Source: Promethearchaeota archaeon
Lineage (GTDB): Archaea; Asgardarchaeota; Lokiarchaeia; Sigynarchaeales; SOKP01
Length of the DNA stretch: 15,388 nucleotides
Assembly (NCBI GenBank): GCA_019057775.1
Contig: JAHLWT010000039.1
Span: 1 to 15,388, forward strand
Reading direction: 5' to 3'
Below are positions 1 through 6,859 of the stretch, piece after piece (position 1 is the stretch's first letter; each line of letters starts with the position of its first letter). Below the pieces are notes generated by a model. It ran no database searches. It was not told the DNA's origin and was given only the letters and a program-made list of their open reading frames with translations. The translations under genes and the position numbers were made by a program.

Positions 1-119
1 ATACAATGTAAGTTTCATCTCCTTAATTATTTTAGTTCTTGTGACTATTTAGCTTTTAAGAAACTTTTTTCAGGATAATTGTTTTGCTTTGTCTTGTCCT
101 GATATTTGTCTATAGAATA

Positions 120-250
120 AACATAATGACGAACCGGAGCTTCGTCTTACTGTTATCTTTTCGCCCCCTCGCTCTTTCGCTACTTCGCCATTATCCAGTA
201 CCCAGTATCTAGATTAAAAAATAACTGTTAACATATAACGTATAACATTC
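120..250. repeat. Non-coding left edge with short tandem micro-repeats and a small hairpin
   Basis: Positions 1-281 contain no gene I can support. Inside them is a hairpin with 6-bp arms (GACGAA at 128-133, TTCGTC at 141-146). The tetramer TCGC then recurs every 8 bp, at 161, 169, 177 and 185. Two heptamers follow (CCAGTAC at 195-201, CCAGTAT at 202-208). Finally there are three near-identical heptamers, TAACATA, TAACGTA and TAACATT, at 229-249, with a weaker copy at 222-228. This resembles an intergenic repeat cluster. It lies downstream of the minus-strand gene ending at 282, so the hairpin could affect its 3' end, but there is no convincing T-tract. Confidence 0.45.
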
Positions 251-281
251 CAGATTCTTTTCCTCCCAAAACACTGATAAG

Positions 282-1796
282 TTACACACCCTTTATTCTC
301 TTAAACGCATGTCCAAGATAATCTATTATGTCTGAAGCGATCAGTGCCTCCTGCCCAACGTGTTCCGCGGCAAGATCACCCGCTAATCCATGAATATATA
401 CACCAATAATAGCCGATAATTTCGGGGAATATCGTTGGCCCAGAAGCGAAAGTATAACGCCGGTTAATACATCACCGCTTCCTGCCGTAGCCATACCCGG
501 ATTGCCGGTTGTATTAAAATAGCAGGTACCATCAGGACATGCAATAGCGGTATAAGCACCTTTTAAAACTACGTAAACTTTATATTTTTGAGCAAATTCG
601 ATCTGTACCCGGTTTCGTGTAAAGTGATCTTCTGTTCTACCTGCCAAACGCTCAAATTCTTTTGGATGAGGTGTAAATATACTGTTTTCCGGCACTTCTT
701 TTAACCATTCTTTTTGTGATCCAAGAATATTAATTGCATCGGCATCCAGAACGAGAGGGATTTTTGCCTTTGTCAGGAGTTCCCTAATAGCTTTTTGAGA
801 ATTATCTTTGCAACCAATTGCCGGTCCTGCCCCAACAGCATCATATTGGTTAAGGTCCGGCACTTCAGTAAAAAGTATATCCGACTGATCGATACTGATC
901 ATTGCTTCGGGTACTGTATTTTGTATAATCTGGTAACCCAGTTTTGGAACATGAGCTGTAAGTAAACCGATCCCCGTTCTTAAACAAGCTCCCGAAGCCA
1001 GTACGGCAGCACCCATTTTACCATAACATCCCGAAATTAATAAAGCATGACCATAAGTTCCTTTATGGGAAAATTTTTTACGAACCATCAGGTTTCTTCT
1101 CACAAATTCGCTTGTTACAAAATAATGACTTACCGGCATTTGGTCAATAATGTCCTTATGCAGTCCGATCGGCAGAACGTACCAGTCACCGACAAAGTCC
1201 TCATTTTCAGCAAAGAAAAAAGACACGTTCGGGAACTGAAAAGTTAAAGTTACGTTTGCCTTTATAATATTGTTCTTATTATTCCCGGAATTATCTTCCC
1301 CGAACAGACCCGATGGAATATCTATGGCAATTACTTCAGCGTTGCTTTGATTAATAAAATGAACAATTTCAGCAGGAAGACCTTTTAAAGGTCTGGTAAG
1401 CCCCGATCCGAAAATACTATCAAGTACCAATTCATCTTCACGGATATCCGGGAATTCATTTTTTTCGGCAATAGTACAAAATTTAACCTTTTTCTGCTTT
1501 TGCAGTCTTTCAAAATTAATTTTCCAATCTTCTGATACTTTATCGGTAAACTTTACATAATACATCTCAACCCTGAAATTTTTGTCAGCAAGCATTCTTG
1601 CCACTGCCAATCCGTCGCCACCATTATTACCGGGACCAATAAATATCTTAATGGGTTTCCTGTCTGAATACTTGTCAATAACCCAGTCAAAGATCTTCCC
1701 GGCTGCCCGTTCCATCAGATCAATAGAAGGAATTGGCTCATTCTCTATAGTGTATGCATCTATTTGTTTTACCTGGTCGGCTCGAAATATTTTCAT
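282..1796 (-). CDS. nnr: Bifunctional NAD(P)H-hydrate epimerase / ADP-dependent NAD(P)H-hydrate dehydratase
   Basis: This 504-residue protein repairs hydrated NADH and NADPH in the cytoplasm. The N-terminal YjeF_N epimerase interconverts R- and S-NAD(P)HX, and the C-terminal ribokinase-like dehydratase regenerates NAD(P)H using ADP. The epimerase half (about 1-220) shows the phosphate-binding motif GPGNNGGDG at 54-62, the acidic motif LDSIFGSGL at 125-133 and DIPSG at 159-163. The dehydratase half (about 240-500) shows HKGTYGHAL at 244-252, a GAGPAIG motif at 322-328, LDADAIN at 350-356, TPHPKE at 375-380 and the catalytic GSGD at 439-442, where D441 is the expected base. Length and domain order are normal for the fused bacterial form. 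The start MKIFRADQVKQID is typical of the family. It stands alone and is divergent from the transporter gene. Confidence 0.95.
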   Translation of the reverse strand: MKIFRADQVKQIDAYTIENEPIPSIDLMERAAGKIFDWVIDKYSDRKPIKIFIGPGNNGGDGLAVARMLADKNFRVEMYYVKFTDKVSEDWKINFERLQKQKKVKFCTIAEKNEFPDIREDELVLDSIFGSGLTRPLKGLPAEIVHFINQSNAEVIAIDIPSGLFGEDNSGNNKNNIIKANVTLTFQFPNVSFFFAENEDFVGDWYVLPIGLHKDIIDQMPVSHYFVTSEFVRRNLMVRKKFSHKGTYGHALLISGCYGKMGAAVLASGACLRTGIGLLTAHVPKLGYQIIQNTVPEAMISIDQSDILFTEVPDLNQYDAVGAGPAIGCKDNSQKAIRELLTKAKIPLVLDADAINILGSQKEWLKEVPENSIFTPHPKEFERLAGRTEDHFTRNRVQIEFAQKYKVYVVLKGAYTAIACPDGTCYFNTTGNPGMATAGSGDVLTGVILSLLGQRYSPKLSAIIGVYIHGLAGDLAAEHVGQEALIASDIIDYLGHAFKRIKGV

Positions 1797-1825
1797 ATTT
1801 TAATTTATTCAAAGGTAATCTTTTA

Positions 1826-1833
1826 CAAAAATA
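1826..1833 (-). promoter_or_regulatory. Candidate -7 promoter box for the NAD(P)HX repair gene
   Basis: On the minus strand this reads TATTTTTG, matching the Bacteroidota -7 consensus TAnnTTTG, about 30 bp before the start codon at 1796. A second match, TACCTTTG, lies closer at 1810-1817. Neither has a clear -33 TTG, and such 8-mers occur by chance in AT-rich DNA, so this is only a candidate. Confidence 0.3.
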
Positions 1834-1873
1834 AGAGGTTCAGCCCATTATTAAAAATTCATTTAAGCCAAAT

Positions 1874-1889
1874 CATGAAATTTTTCATG
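1874..1889. promoter_or_regulatory. Palindromic candidate operator upstream of the transporter promoter
   Basis: CATGAAA and TTTCATG form a perfect 7-bp inverted repeat separated by TT. It ends 18 bp before the -7 box at 1908-1915, which puts it over the expected -33 region, where a dimeric regulator would act. The regulator is unknown. Confidence 0.4.
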
Positions 1890-1907
1890 CTACTAAAAAA
1901 AGATGTT

Positions 1908-1915
1908 TATATTTG
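1908..1915 (+). promoter_or_regulatory. Candidate -7 promoter box for the peptide transporter
   Basis: TATATTTG exactly matches the Bacteroidota -7 consensus TAnnTTTG and lies 45 bp before the transporter ATG at 1961, giving a short 5' leader. No good -33 TTG is seen at the usual distance. The palindrome at 1874-1889 occupies that place and may mean the promoter depends on a regulator. Confidence 0.45.
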
Positions 1916-1960
1916 TTGAAATTCATTTTAAATCAAATTAATTAACAAAAATTTAAAACC

Positions 1961-3646
1961 ATGTTTAGTGAGCACCCCAAAGGACTATTTGTAGCATTCT
2001 TTGCAAATATGGGTGAGCGATTCGGGTTTTATACCATGATTGCCATTTTCAACCTGTTCTTGCAGGCAAAATACGGATATAACGCTGCCGAGGCAGGTCA
2101 GATTTATGGTATTTTCCTGTTTTTTGTTTACTTCCTTCCTCTTTTCGGTGGAATTATTGCCGACAAAGTGCTTGGATACGGTAAAACCATCAGCATTGGC
2201 CTTGTGGTAATGTTCGCTGGGTATTTCCTGTTAGCCCTCCCGACAACCATGAACAGTGGATTAATATTAGTGTTACTTTCTCTTGGTGTAATTTCACTGG
2301 GTACAGGACTGTTTAAGGGAAACCTTCAGGCCCTGGTAGGAAACATGTATGATGACCCCAAATACAGTTCCAAAAGGGACGTTGCCTTCAATATTTTTTA
2401 TATGGGTATCAATATTGGTGCCATGTTCGCTCCGACAGCGGCAGAAGAAATAGTAAACTGGATTCTGAAGACCAGGAATTATTTCTACGATGCAAGGATA
2501 CCAGCCCTGGCTCATAAATTCATTGATGGAGAACTTGGAAATGCATCCGAATATCTTGCTATTGCCCAACACCAGGATCCTTCTGTTACTCTTGATTCAT
2601 TGGCTCAATTCTCCGAAAGCTATGTGAATACATTAAGTCAATCTTATCATTATGGATTCGGAGTTGCCTGTATCAGTTTAATTGCTTCAATGCTCATTTT
2701 CTGGGGGTTCCGGAAATACTACAAACAAGCTGACTTTTCCGAAAAACAAAAAGCCGCCAGTGAAGAACATAAAGATCAGGTTATCAAGTTAACTCCGGAG
2801 CAGACCAAACAAAGGCTAATTGCTTTAGGTCTAATATTCTCTGTTGCTATCTTCTTCTGGATGTCTTTCCATCAGAACGGACTATGCATGACCTTTTTTG
2901 CAAGAGATTATACTGTTCCTTCAGTTGATCGACCCACCAACCTGTTGTTTGACCTTTTCGGTTTATTGCCTGTCTTCCTGTCTGTCGTAGGTCTTATTTT
3001 CCTGTTCAGGAAAAAAAGCGATGTAAGAACCAGGATTATTGGCGCTGCAGCCTTTGTTGGATTTGCTATCATTGCCTATATTAGGTATCAGGGATACGAT
3101 GATATGAATGAATTCACACCTCAGAAATTCCAGCATTTCAATCCTTTCTTTATCGTTGCCCTAACACCAATCATAGTAGGCCTTTTCCACTATCTTGGTA
3201 GAAAAGGCAAGGAACCCTCAGCACCAAAAAAGATTGGTATCGGTATGATCATCACTTCGGTGGGGTTCTTAATTATGGTTTTTGGTTCCTTAAGCCTTTT
3301 AGGATACAGTCCATCTGATATCGGAGGGGTAGTTGCACCGGAAAACAGACTGATATCAGTAAATTGGTTGATCTTTACCTATTTTACCCTTACGGTGGCT
3401 GAACTGTTTATTAGCCCGATGGGGATTTCTTTTGTTTCCAAAGTTTCACCACCAAAATACAAGGGAATTATGCAGGGTGGATGGCTTGCTGCAACAGCTT
3501 TGGGAAATTATCTGGTCAGCATTATCGGCTGGTTATGGACAAAAGTTCCGTTGTGGACTTTATGGGCCATCCTGGTTGCTTGTTGCTTGCTTTCGGCATT
3601 ATTCATTTTCTCTATCATGAAAAGGCTGGAAAAAGCTACTCAATAA
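1961..3646 (+). CDS. POT/PTR2-family proton-coupled oligopeptide transporter
   Basis: This 561-residue inner-membrane protein of the major facilitator superfamily probably imports di- or tripeptides with protons. Family motifs are visible: GGIIADKVLGYGKT at 63-76 after the second helix, the PTR2 signature around FNIFYMGINIGAMFAP (143-158), FHQNG at 303-307 (the usual QxG site) and the C-terminal ELFISPMG at 481-488 with its conserved glutamate. There are about 12-14 hydrophobic segments. The stretch at about 170-228 is a hydrophilic insertion between helices, as in several Bacteroidota homologues. The first-helix ExxER proton-coupling motif reads NMGER (16-20), so the first glutamate is asparagine while E19 and R20 remain. 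It has its own candidate promoter and is followed by a terminator at 3785-3819. The exact substrate cannot be read from sequence. Confidence 0.9.
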   Translation: MFSEHPKGLFVAFFANMGERFGFYTMIAIFNLFLQAKYGYNAAEAGQIYGIFLFFVYFLPLFGGIIADKVLGYGKTISIGLVVMFAGYFLLALPTTMNSGLILVLLSLGVISLGTGLFKGNLQALVGNMYDDPKYSSKRDVAFNIFYMGINIGAMFAPTAAEEIVNWILKTRNYFYDARIPALAHKFIDGELGNASEYLAIAQHQDPSVTLDSLAQFSESYVNTLSQSYHYGFGVACISLIASMLIFWGFRKYYKQADFSEKQKAASEEHKDQVIKLTPEQTKQRLIALGLIFSVAIFFWMSFHQNGLCMTFFARDYTVPSVDRPTNLLFDLFGLLPVFLSVVGLIFLFRKKSDVRTRIIGAAAFVGFAIIAYIRYQGYDDMNEFTPQKFQHFNPFFIVALTPIIVGLFHYLGRKGKEPSAPKKIGIGMIITSVGFLIMVFGSLSLLGYSPSDIGGVVAPENRLISVNWLIFTYFTLTVAELFISPMGISFVSKVSPPKYKGIMQGGWLAATALGNYLVSIIGWLWTKVPLWTLWAILVACCLLSALFIFSIMKRLEKATQ

Positions 3647-3700
3647 TAAAAAAATATTATCTTTGATCCGGTAAATAAACAACTAATGGTATTGTTTCTG

Positions 3701-3758
3701 AATAATAACCTTTCCAATAATTCAATGAATCGTTTTCATTGAAAGGGAAGGTATTATT
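3701..3758 (+). other. Long imperfect hairpin downstream of the transporter
   Basis: An inner stem of 9 bp (TTCAATGAA at 3721-3729, TTCATTGAA at 3735-3743, loop TCGTT) is enclosed by an outer imperfect stem of AATAATAACCTTTCC (3701-3715) with GGGAAGGTATTATT (3745-3758). It has no T-tract, so it is not itself a terminator. It could protect the 3' end of the transporter mRNA or be part of a small RNA. Confidence 0.5.
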
Positions 3759-3784
3759 CGATTCAAAAGAATATTAACGGTTAA

Positions 3785-3819
3785 AGAAAGCCTTCCCCAA
3801 CGGAAGGTTTTCTTTTTTT
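3785..3819 (+). terminator. Rho-independent terminator after the peptide transporter
   Basis: A stem of AGAAAGCCTTCC (3785-3796) and GGAAGGTTTTCT (3802-3813), with a CCAAC loop, is followed directly by a run of seven T. This is a textbook intrinsic terminator, about 140 bp past the transporter stop codon. Confidence 0.8.
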
Positions 3820-3903
3820 CATTGATATGGGGAATAATCAGAATAATATAGCTAATAATAATACACTACATTAAGAGGAGGGTTTCCAGGAACGTAACAT
3901 AAC

Positions 3904-3940
3904 AAAAGCCTTTCTTTTAGAAACGGGAAAGGGTTTTTTT
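3904..3940 (+). terminator. Second terminator-like hairpin, just upstream of asnA
   Basis: CCTTTC (3909-3914) pairs with GAAAGG (3927-3932), extended by AAAA at 3904-3907 with TTTT at 3934-3937, and is followed by a seven-T run at 3934-3940. It ends only 31 bp before the asnA start. It could end a short upstream transcript or act as an attenuator in the asnA leader. An upstream segment, TTTCC within GGGTTTCCAGG (3880-3890), could pair with GGAAA of the 3' arm and so compete with the hairpin. Confidence 0.6.
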
Positions 3941-3971
3941 ATATAATTTTTAACCATAAAAATTTTGAATT

Positions 3972-5009
3972 ATGAGCAAATTAGTTATTCCAAAAGGGTA
4001 TAAAAGTATTCTGGATGTTAAGAGAACAGAAAAAGCCATTAAACTGATTAAAGATCATTTTCAGATGAATCTTTCTGCTGAACTTAAACTAAGGAGAGTA
4101 ACTGCTCCCATGTTTGTTGTAAAAGGCACCGGGATCAACGATGATTTGAATGGAATTGAGCGCCCTGTCAGTTTTGACATTAAAGATATCAATAATATAA
4201 CCGTTGAGGTGGTTCAATCACTGGCTAAATGGAAAAGGTTAATGTTAGCCGAGTTAAAAATAGAAACAGGCAGAGGAATATATGCGGATATGAATGCAAT
4301 CCGTCCTGATGAAGAATTAACGAACATCCATTCCATCTATGTTGATCAGTGGGATTGGGAAAAAGCTATTCGTCCGGAAGAAAGAAACCTGGATTATTTA
4401 AAAAACACCGTGACCAAGATTTATGAAGTTCTCAAGAGGACTGAATTTGCAGTTTTTGAAAATTATCCTGAAATCAGGGAATTTCTTCCTGAAGAAATCA
4501 CCTTCATCCATTCAGAAGAATTATGCGAGTTATACCCGAATCTGACGCCAATGGAAAGAGAGGATCAGATTGCCAAAAAACATAGTGCTATATTTATCAT
4601 TGGTATAGGTAATACACTGACCGATGGCAAACCACACGATGGACGGGCTCCGGATTACGACGATTGGACTACAGAAACAATAAACGGGTACAAAGGGCTA
4701 AACGGAGATATCATCGTCTGGAACCCGTTATTTGAACGTGCACTTGAGATATCTTCAATGGGTATACGGGTGGATAGAGAAGCGTTGATCCGGCAGCTTA
4801 AAATCCGTAATACAGAAGAAAGAAAAGAATTGTATTATCATAAGAAATTGCTCAGTGGTGAATTGCCAGGTTCAATTGGTGGAGGGATAGGTCAATCCCG
4901 TCTCTGTATGTTTTACCTGAAAAAAGCGCATATCGGGGAAGTCCAGTCAAGTGTCTGGCCAGAAGAAATGATCAAACAATGTCTTAAAAACGATATCCAT
5001 CTTCTATAA
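3972..5009 (+). CDS. asnA: Aspartate-ammonia ligase (ammonia-dependent asparagine synthetase)
   Basis: This 345-residue cytoplasmic enzyme makes asparagine from aspartate, ammonia and ATP, releasing AMP and pyrophosphate. It belongs to the class-II aminoacyl-tRNA-synthetase-like fold. Conserved stretches include KLRRVTAPMFV near residues 40-50, the WKRLML region near 87-92, TNIHSIYVDQWDWEK near 116-130 and the C-terminal GGGIGQSRLCMF motif followed by HIGEVQSSVWP, which closely matches the E. coli AsnA C-terminus. The length is slightly above the roughly 330 residues of the E. coli enzyme. The start ATG is preceded by AT-rich sequence without a Shine-Dalgarno site. It is a single-gene unit whose leader contains the hairpin at 3904-3940. 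No internal defect is visible. Confidence 0.96.
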   Translation: MSKLVIPKGYKSILDVKRTEKAIKLIKDHFQMNLSAELKLRRVTAPMFVVKGTGINDDLNGIERPVSFDIKDINNITVEVVQSLAKWKRLMLAELKIETGRGIYADMNAIRPDEELTNIHSIYVDQWDWEKAIRPEERNLDYLKNTVTKIYEVLKRTEFAVFENYPEIREFLPEEITFIHSEELCELYPNLTPMEREDQIAKKHSAIFIIGIGNTLTDGKPHDGRAPDYDDWTTETINGYKGLNGDIIVWNPLFERALEISSMGIRVDREALIRQLKIRNTEERKELYYHKKLLSGELPGSIGGGIGQSRLCMFYLKKAHIGEVQSSVWPEEMIKQCLKNDIHLL

Positions 5010-5042
5010 TCAGAAGTAACTCCGGAGAATAACTTTTTTGCA

Positions 5043-5060
5043 AAAACCCAACAGGGTTCA
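5043..5060 (-). terminator. Weak terminator-like hairpin on the minus strand
   Basis: AACCC at 5045-5049 and GGGTT at 5054-5058 flank an AACA loop. Read on the minus strand, the hairpin is followed by TTTTTG. The stem is only 5 bp, and it lies some 360 bp beyond the response-regulator stop codon, so its role as the end of the kinase/regulator transcript is doubtful. Confidence 0.3.
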
Positions 5061-5197
5061 AACCATGTATGTTTATCGTCAACTTAATTGGAACTAATTT
5101 TTACATAAAGTTAAGAGATAGTTTTATTGTTTTCAAGGTATTATACAGCTTATTTGATAACAAATTATTGTCCGTTTATTTACTTCATGCTGCAGGG

Positions 5198-5352
5198 GAG
5201 GTTGATGTTTTTGATTAGGGTTTGCCTACTATCCTTATCTCTCTTTCCTGTTTTGTGCAACGCATGACCCAAAACCATCAACTCTCATATAGCAACAATC
5301 AGTTTATCTGGTGTTTATAATTTCATGATTTCTCTCTTACACAAAACAGGAA
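5198..5352. repeat. Interleaved inverted repeats in the asnA/regulator intergenic region
   Basis: Positions 5010-5423 hold no gene I can support. They contain a perfect 13-bp inverted repeat, TTCCTGTTTTGTG at 5245-5257 and CACAAAACAGGAA at 5340-5352, separated by 82 bp. A second, imperfect pair is interleaved with it: 5198-5213 (GAGGTTGATGTTTTTG) and 5270-5284 (CAAAACCATCAACTC). The region separates two convergent genes. It could be a transcript-end structure, a small RNA or the remnant of a small mobile element; no transposase remnant or target-site duplication is seen. Confidence 0.5.
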
Positions 5353-5423
5353 GAAGCTGAAAATATTCTTGAATACGAACCATAAAATATTTCTAACATT
5401 CTAAAAATAAATGTGTTGTGTTT

Positions 5424-6857
5424 TTAGTAATCTCTTGAATTCAAGTTATACTTTTTAATTAGAGAGTGAAAATTTGTACGTTGCATTCGTACAACTTTTG
5501 CTGCATTACTTACATTACCCCCAGCACGTTTCAGAGCTTCGATAAGGAACTGTCTTTCAATCTGTATTAATACTTCATTTTTAGCATGTTGTTTATACTT
5601 TTTAAATTCCTCCCAAGTTTTAGGTAAATCATAGTCTGAATAATCTTTCTGCAGATCTTTGATTTCTTTTGGTATATGCTTTGGTTCAATAACCTCAGAA
5701 TCACAAAGTATAGCCACTCGTTCTATTATGTTTTTTAATTCTCTGATGTTTCCGGGCCATCGATATTTTTCAAGTATCTCAATAGCCACAGGAGAAAAAT
5801 ATTTTGCTCGTACTTCGTTATTTCTTTTTATGCTATTTAAAAATGTGTTGGCTAAATTAATAATATCTTCATTTCGCTCACGTAAAGGGGGAAGATGAAT
5901 TGGAATTACCTCCAAACGATAATAAAGATCTTTACGAAAACTACCGTCTTCAATCATTTCTGATAAAGTTCTATTTGAAGTGGAAATTAATCGAATATTA
6001 ATATTTCGTTCGACAGTATCGCCAACTCTTCTTAATTTACGTGTTTCAAGAACTCGAAGTAATTTACTTTGAATTTCCAGGCTAATATTAGATACTTCAT
6101 CTAAAAATAAAGTGCCACTATTTGCTATTTCGAAAAGGCCTTGTTTGGTTGCAATGGCTCCTGAATATGAACCTTTAACATGTCCAAAAAGTTCGCTTTC
6201 TAAGAGAGTGGGAGTTAGTGAACTGCAATCACATGCAATAAATGGTTTATTCTTTCGTAAACTCATTCTATGAATCAATTGTGCTATAACTTCTTTTCCA
6301 GTACCACTTTCGCCAGTAATTAATACATTGCTATCTGTGGGAGCTACACGTTTGATTATAGAAAAAATTTGTTGCATTTTTGGACTGTCTCCTATTATCC
6401 CTTTAAATCCTTGATGTATACCCAATTCTTTTTTTAAAGCAATATTCTCTTTTATAAGATCAGAGTGTTTTATTACTTTATTTATAACTATTATCAATTC
6501 ATCAGGGCTAAAAGGTTTACTGATATAATCCGCAGCACCTAATTTCATAGCTTCAACAGCTGTTTGAACAGTAGCATAGCCTGTAATAATAATAACTTCA
6601 GAGGTAATGCCTTTTGATTTAATGACTTTGAGTATTTCCATACCTTCTATTTCCGGTAGTAAAAGATCAAGAAGTATTAAGTCATATTCGCCTGACAGTG
6701 CTTCTTTCATTCCATTTCTTGCATTCTGTTGAAATACTACCTCGAAATTCTCATTTTCTAAAACACGTTTGCAACTAATACCTATTGCAGATTCATCATC
6801 AATAATTAAAATCTTCCTTTTCATTGACAAATCGTTATTTGGTTGAATATTATCCAT
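5424..6857 (-). CDS. Sigma54-dependent NtrC-family response regulator (REC-AAA+-Fis HTH)
   Basis: This 477-residue cytoplasmic transcription activator probably receives phosphate from the kinase encoded just upstream. The receiver domain (about 14-130) has the acidic pair D20/D21, phospho-acceptor D64, T92 and K114. The AAA+ domain (about 150-390) has Walker A GESGTGKE at 182-189, Walker B GTLFLDE at 248-254 and the RWPGNIREL motif at 366-374. The sigma54-contact loop, usually GAFTGA, reads GSYSGA at 229-234, a conservative variant. A Fis-type helix-turn-helix lies at about 438-470. The first ATG is favoured because AAAGGAG lies just before it, inside the end of the kinase gene, with only 2 bp between the two genes. 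The likely target is the sigma54 promoter at 9101-9116. Confidence 0.93.
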   Translation of the reverse strand: MDNIQPNNDLSMKRKILIIDDESAIGISCKRVLENENFEVVFQQNARNGMKEALSGEYDLILLDLLLPEIEGMEILKVIKSKGITSEVIIITGYATVQTAVEAMKLGAADYISKPFSPDELIIVINKVIKHSDLIKENIALKKELGIHQGFKGIIGDSPKMQQIFSIIKRVAPTDSNVLITGESGTGKEVIAQLIHRMSLRKNKPFIACDCSSLTPTLLESELFGHVKGSYSGAIATKQGLFEIANSGTLFLDEVSNISLEIQSKLLRVLETRKLRRVGDTVERNINIRLISTSNRTLSEMIEDGSFRKDLYYRLEVIPIHLPPLRERNEDIINLANTFLNSIKRNNEVRAKYFSPVAIEILEKYRWPGNIRELKNIIERVAILCDSEVIEPKHIPKEIKDLQKDYSDYDLPKTWEEFKKYKQHAKNEVLIQIERQFLIEALKRAGGNVSNAAKVVRMQRTNFHSLIKKYNLNSRDY

Positions 6858-6859
6858 TT

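Noticed and set aside
3820..3971. T-box riboswitch before asnA
   Set aside because: I see a terminator but no T-box consensus or specifier stem, and T-boxes are not typical of Bacteroidota. Only a generic attenuator is proposed.
5010..5423. Insertion-sequence remnant
   Set aside because: An inverted repeat exists, but there is no transposase fragment on either strand and no clear target-site duplication, so I list it only as a repeat.
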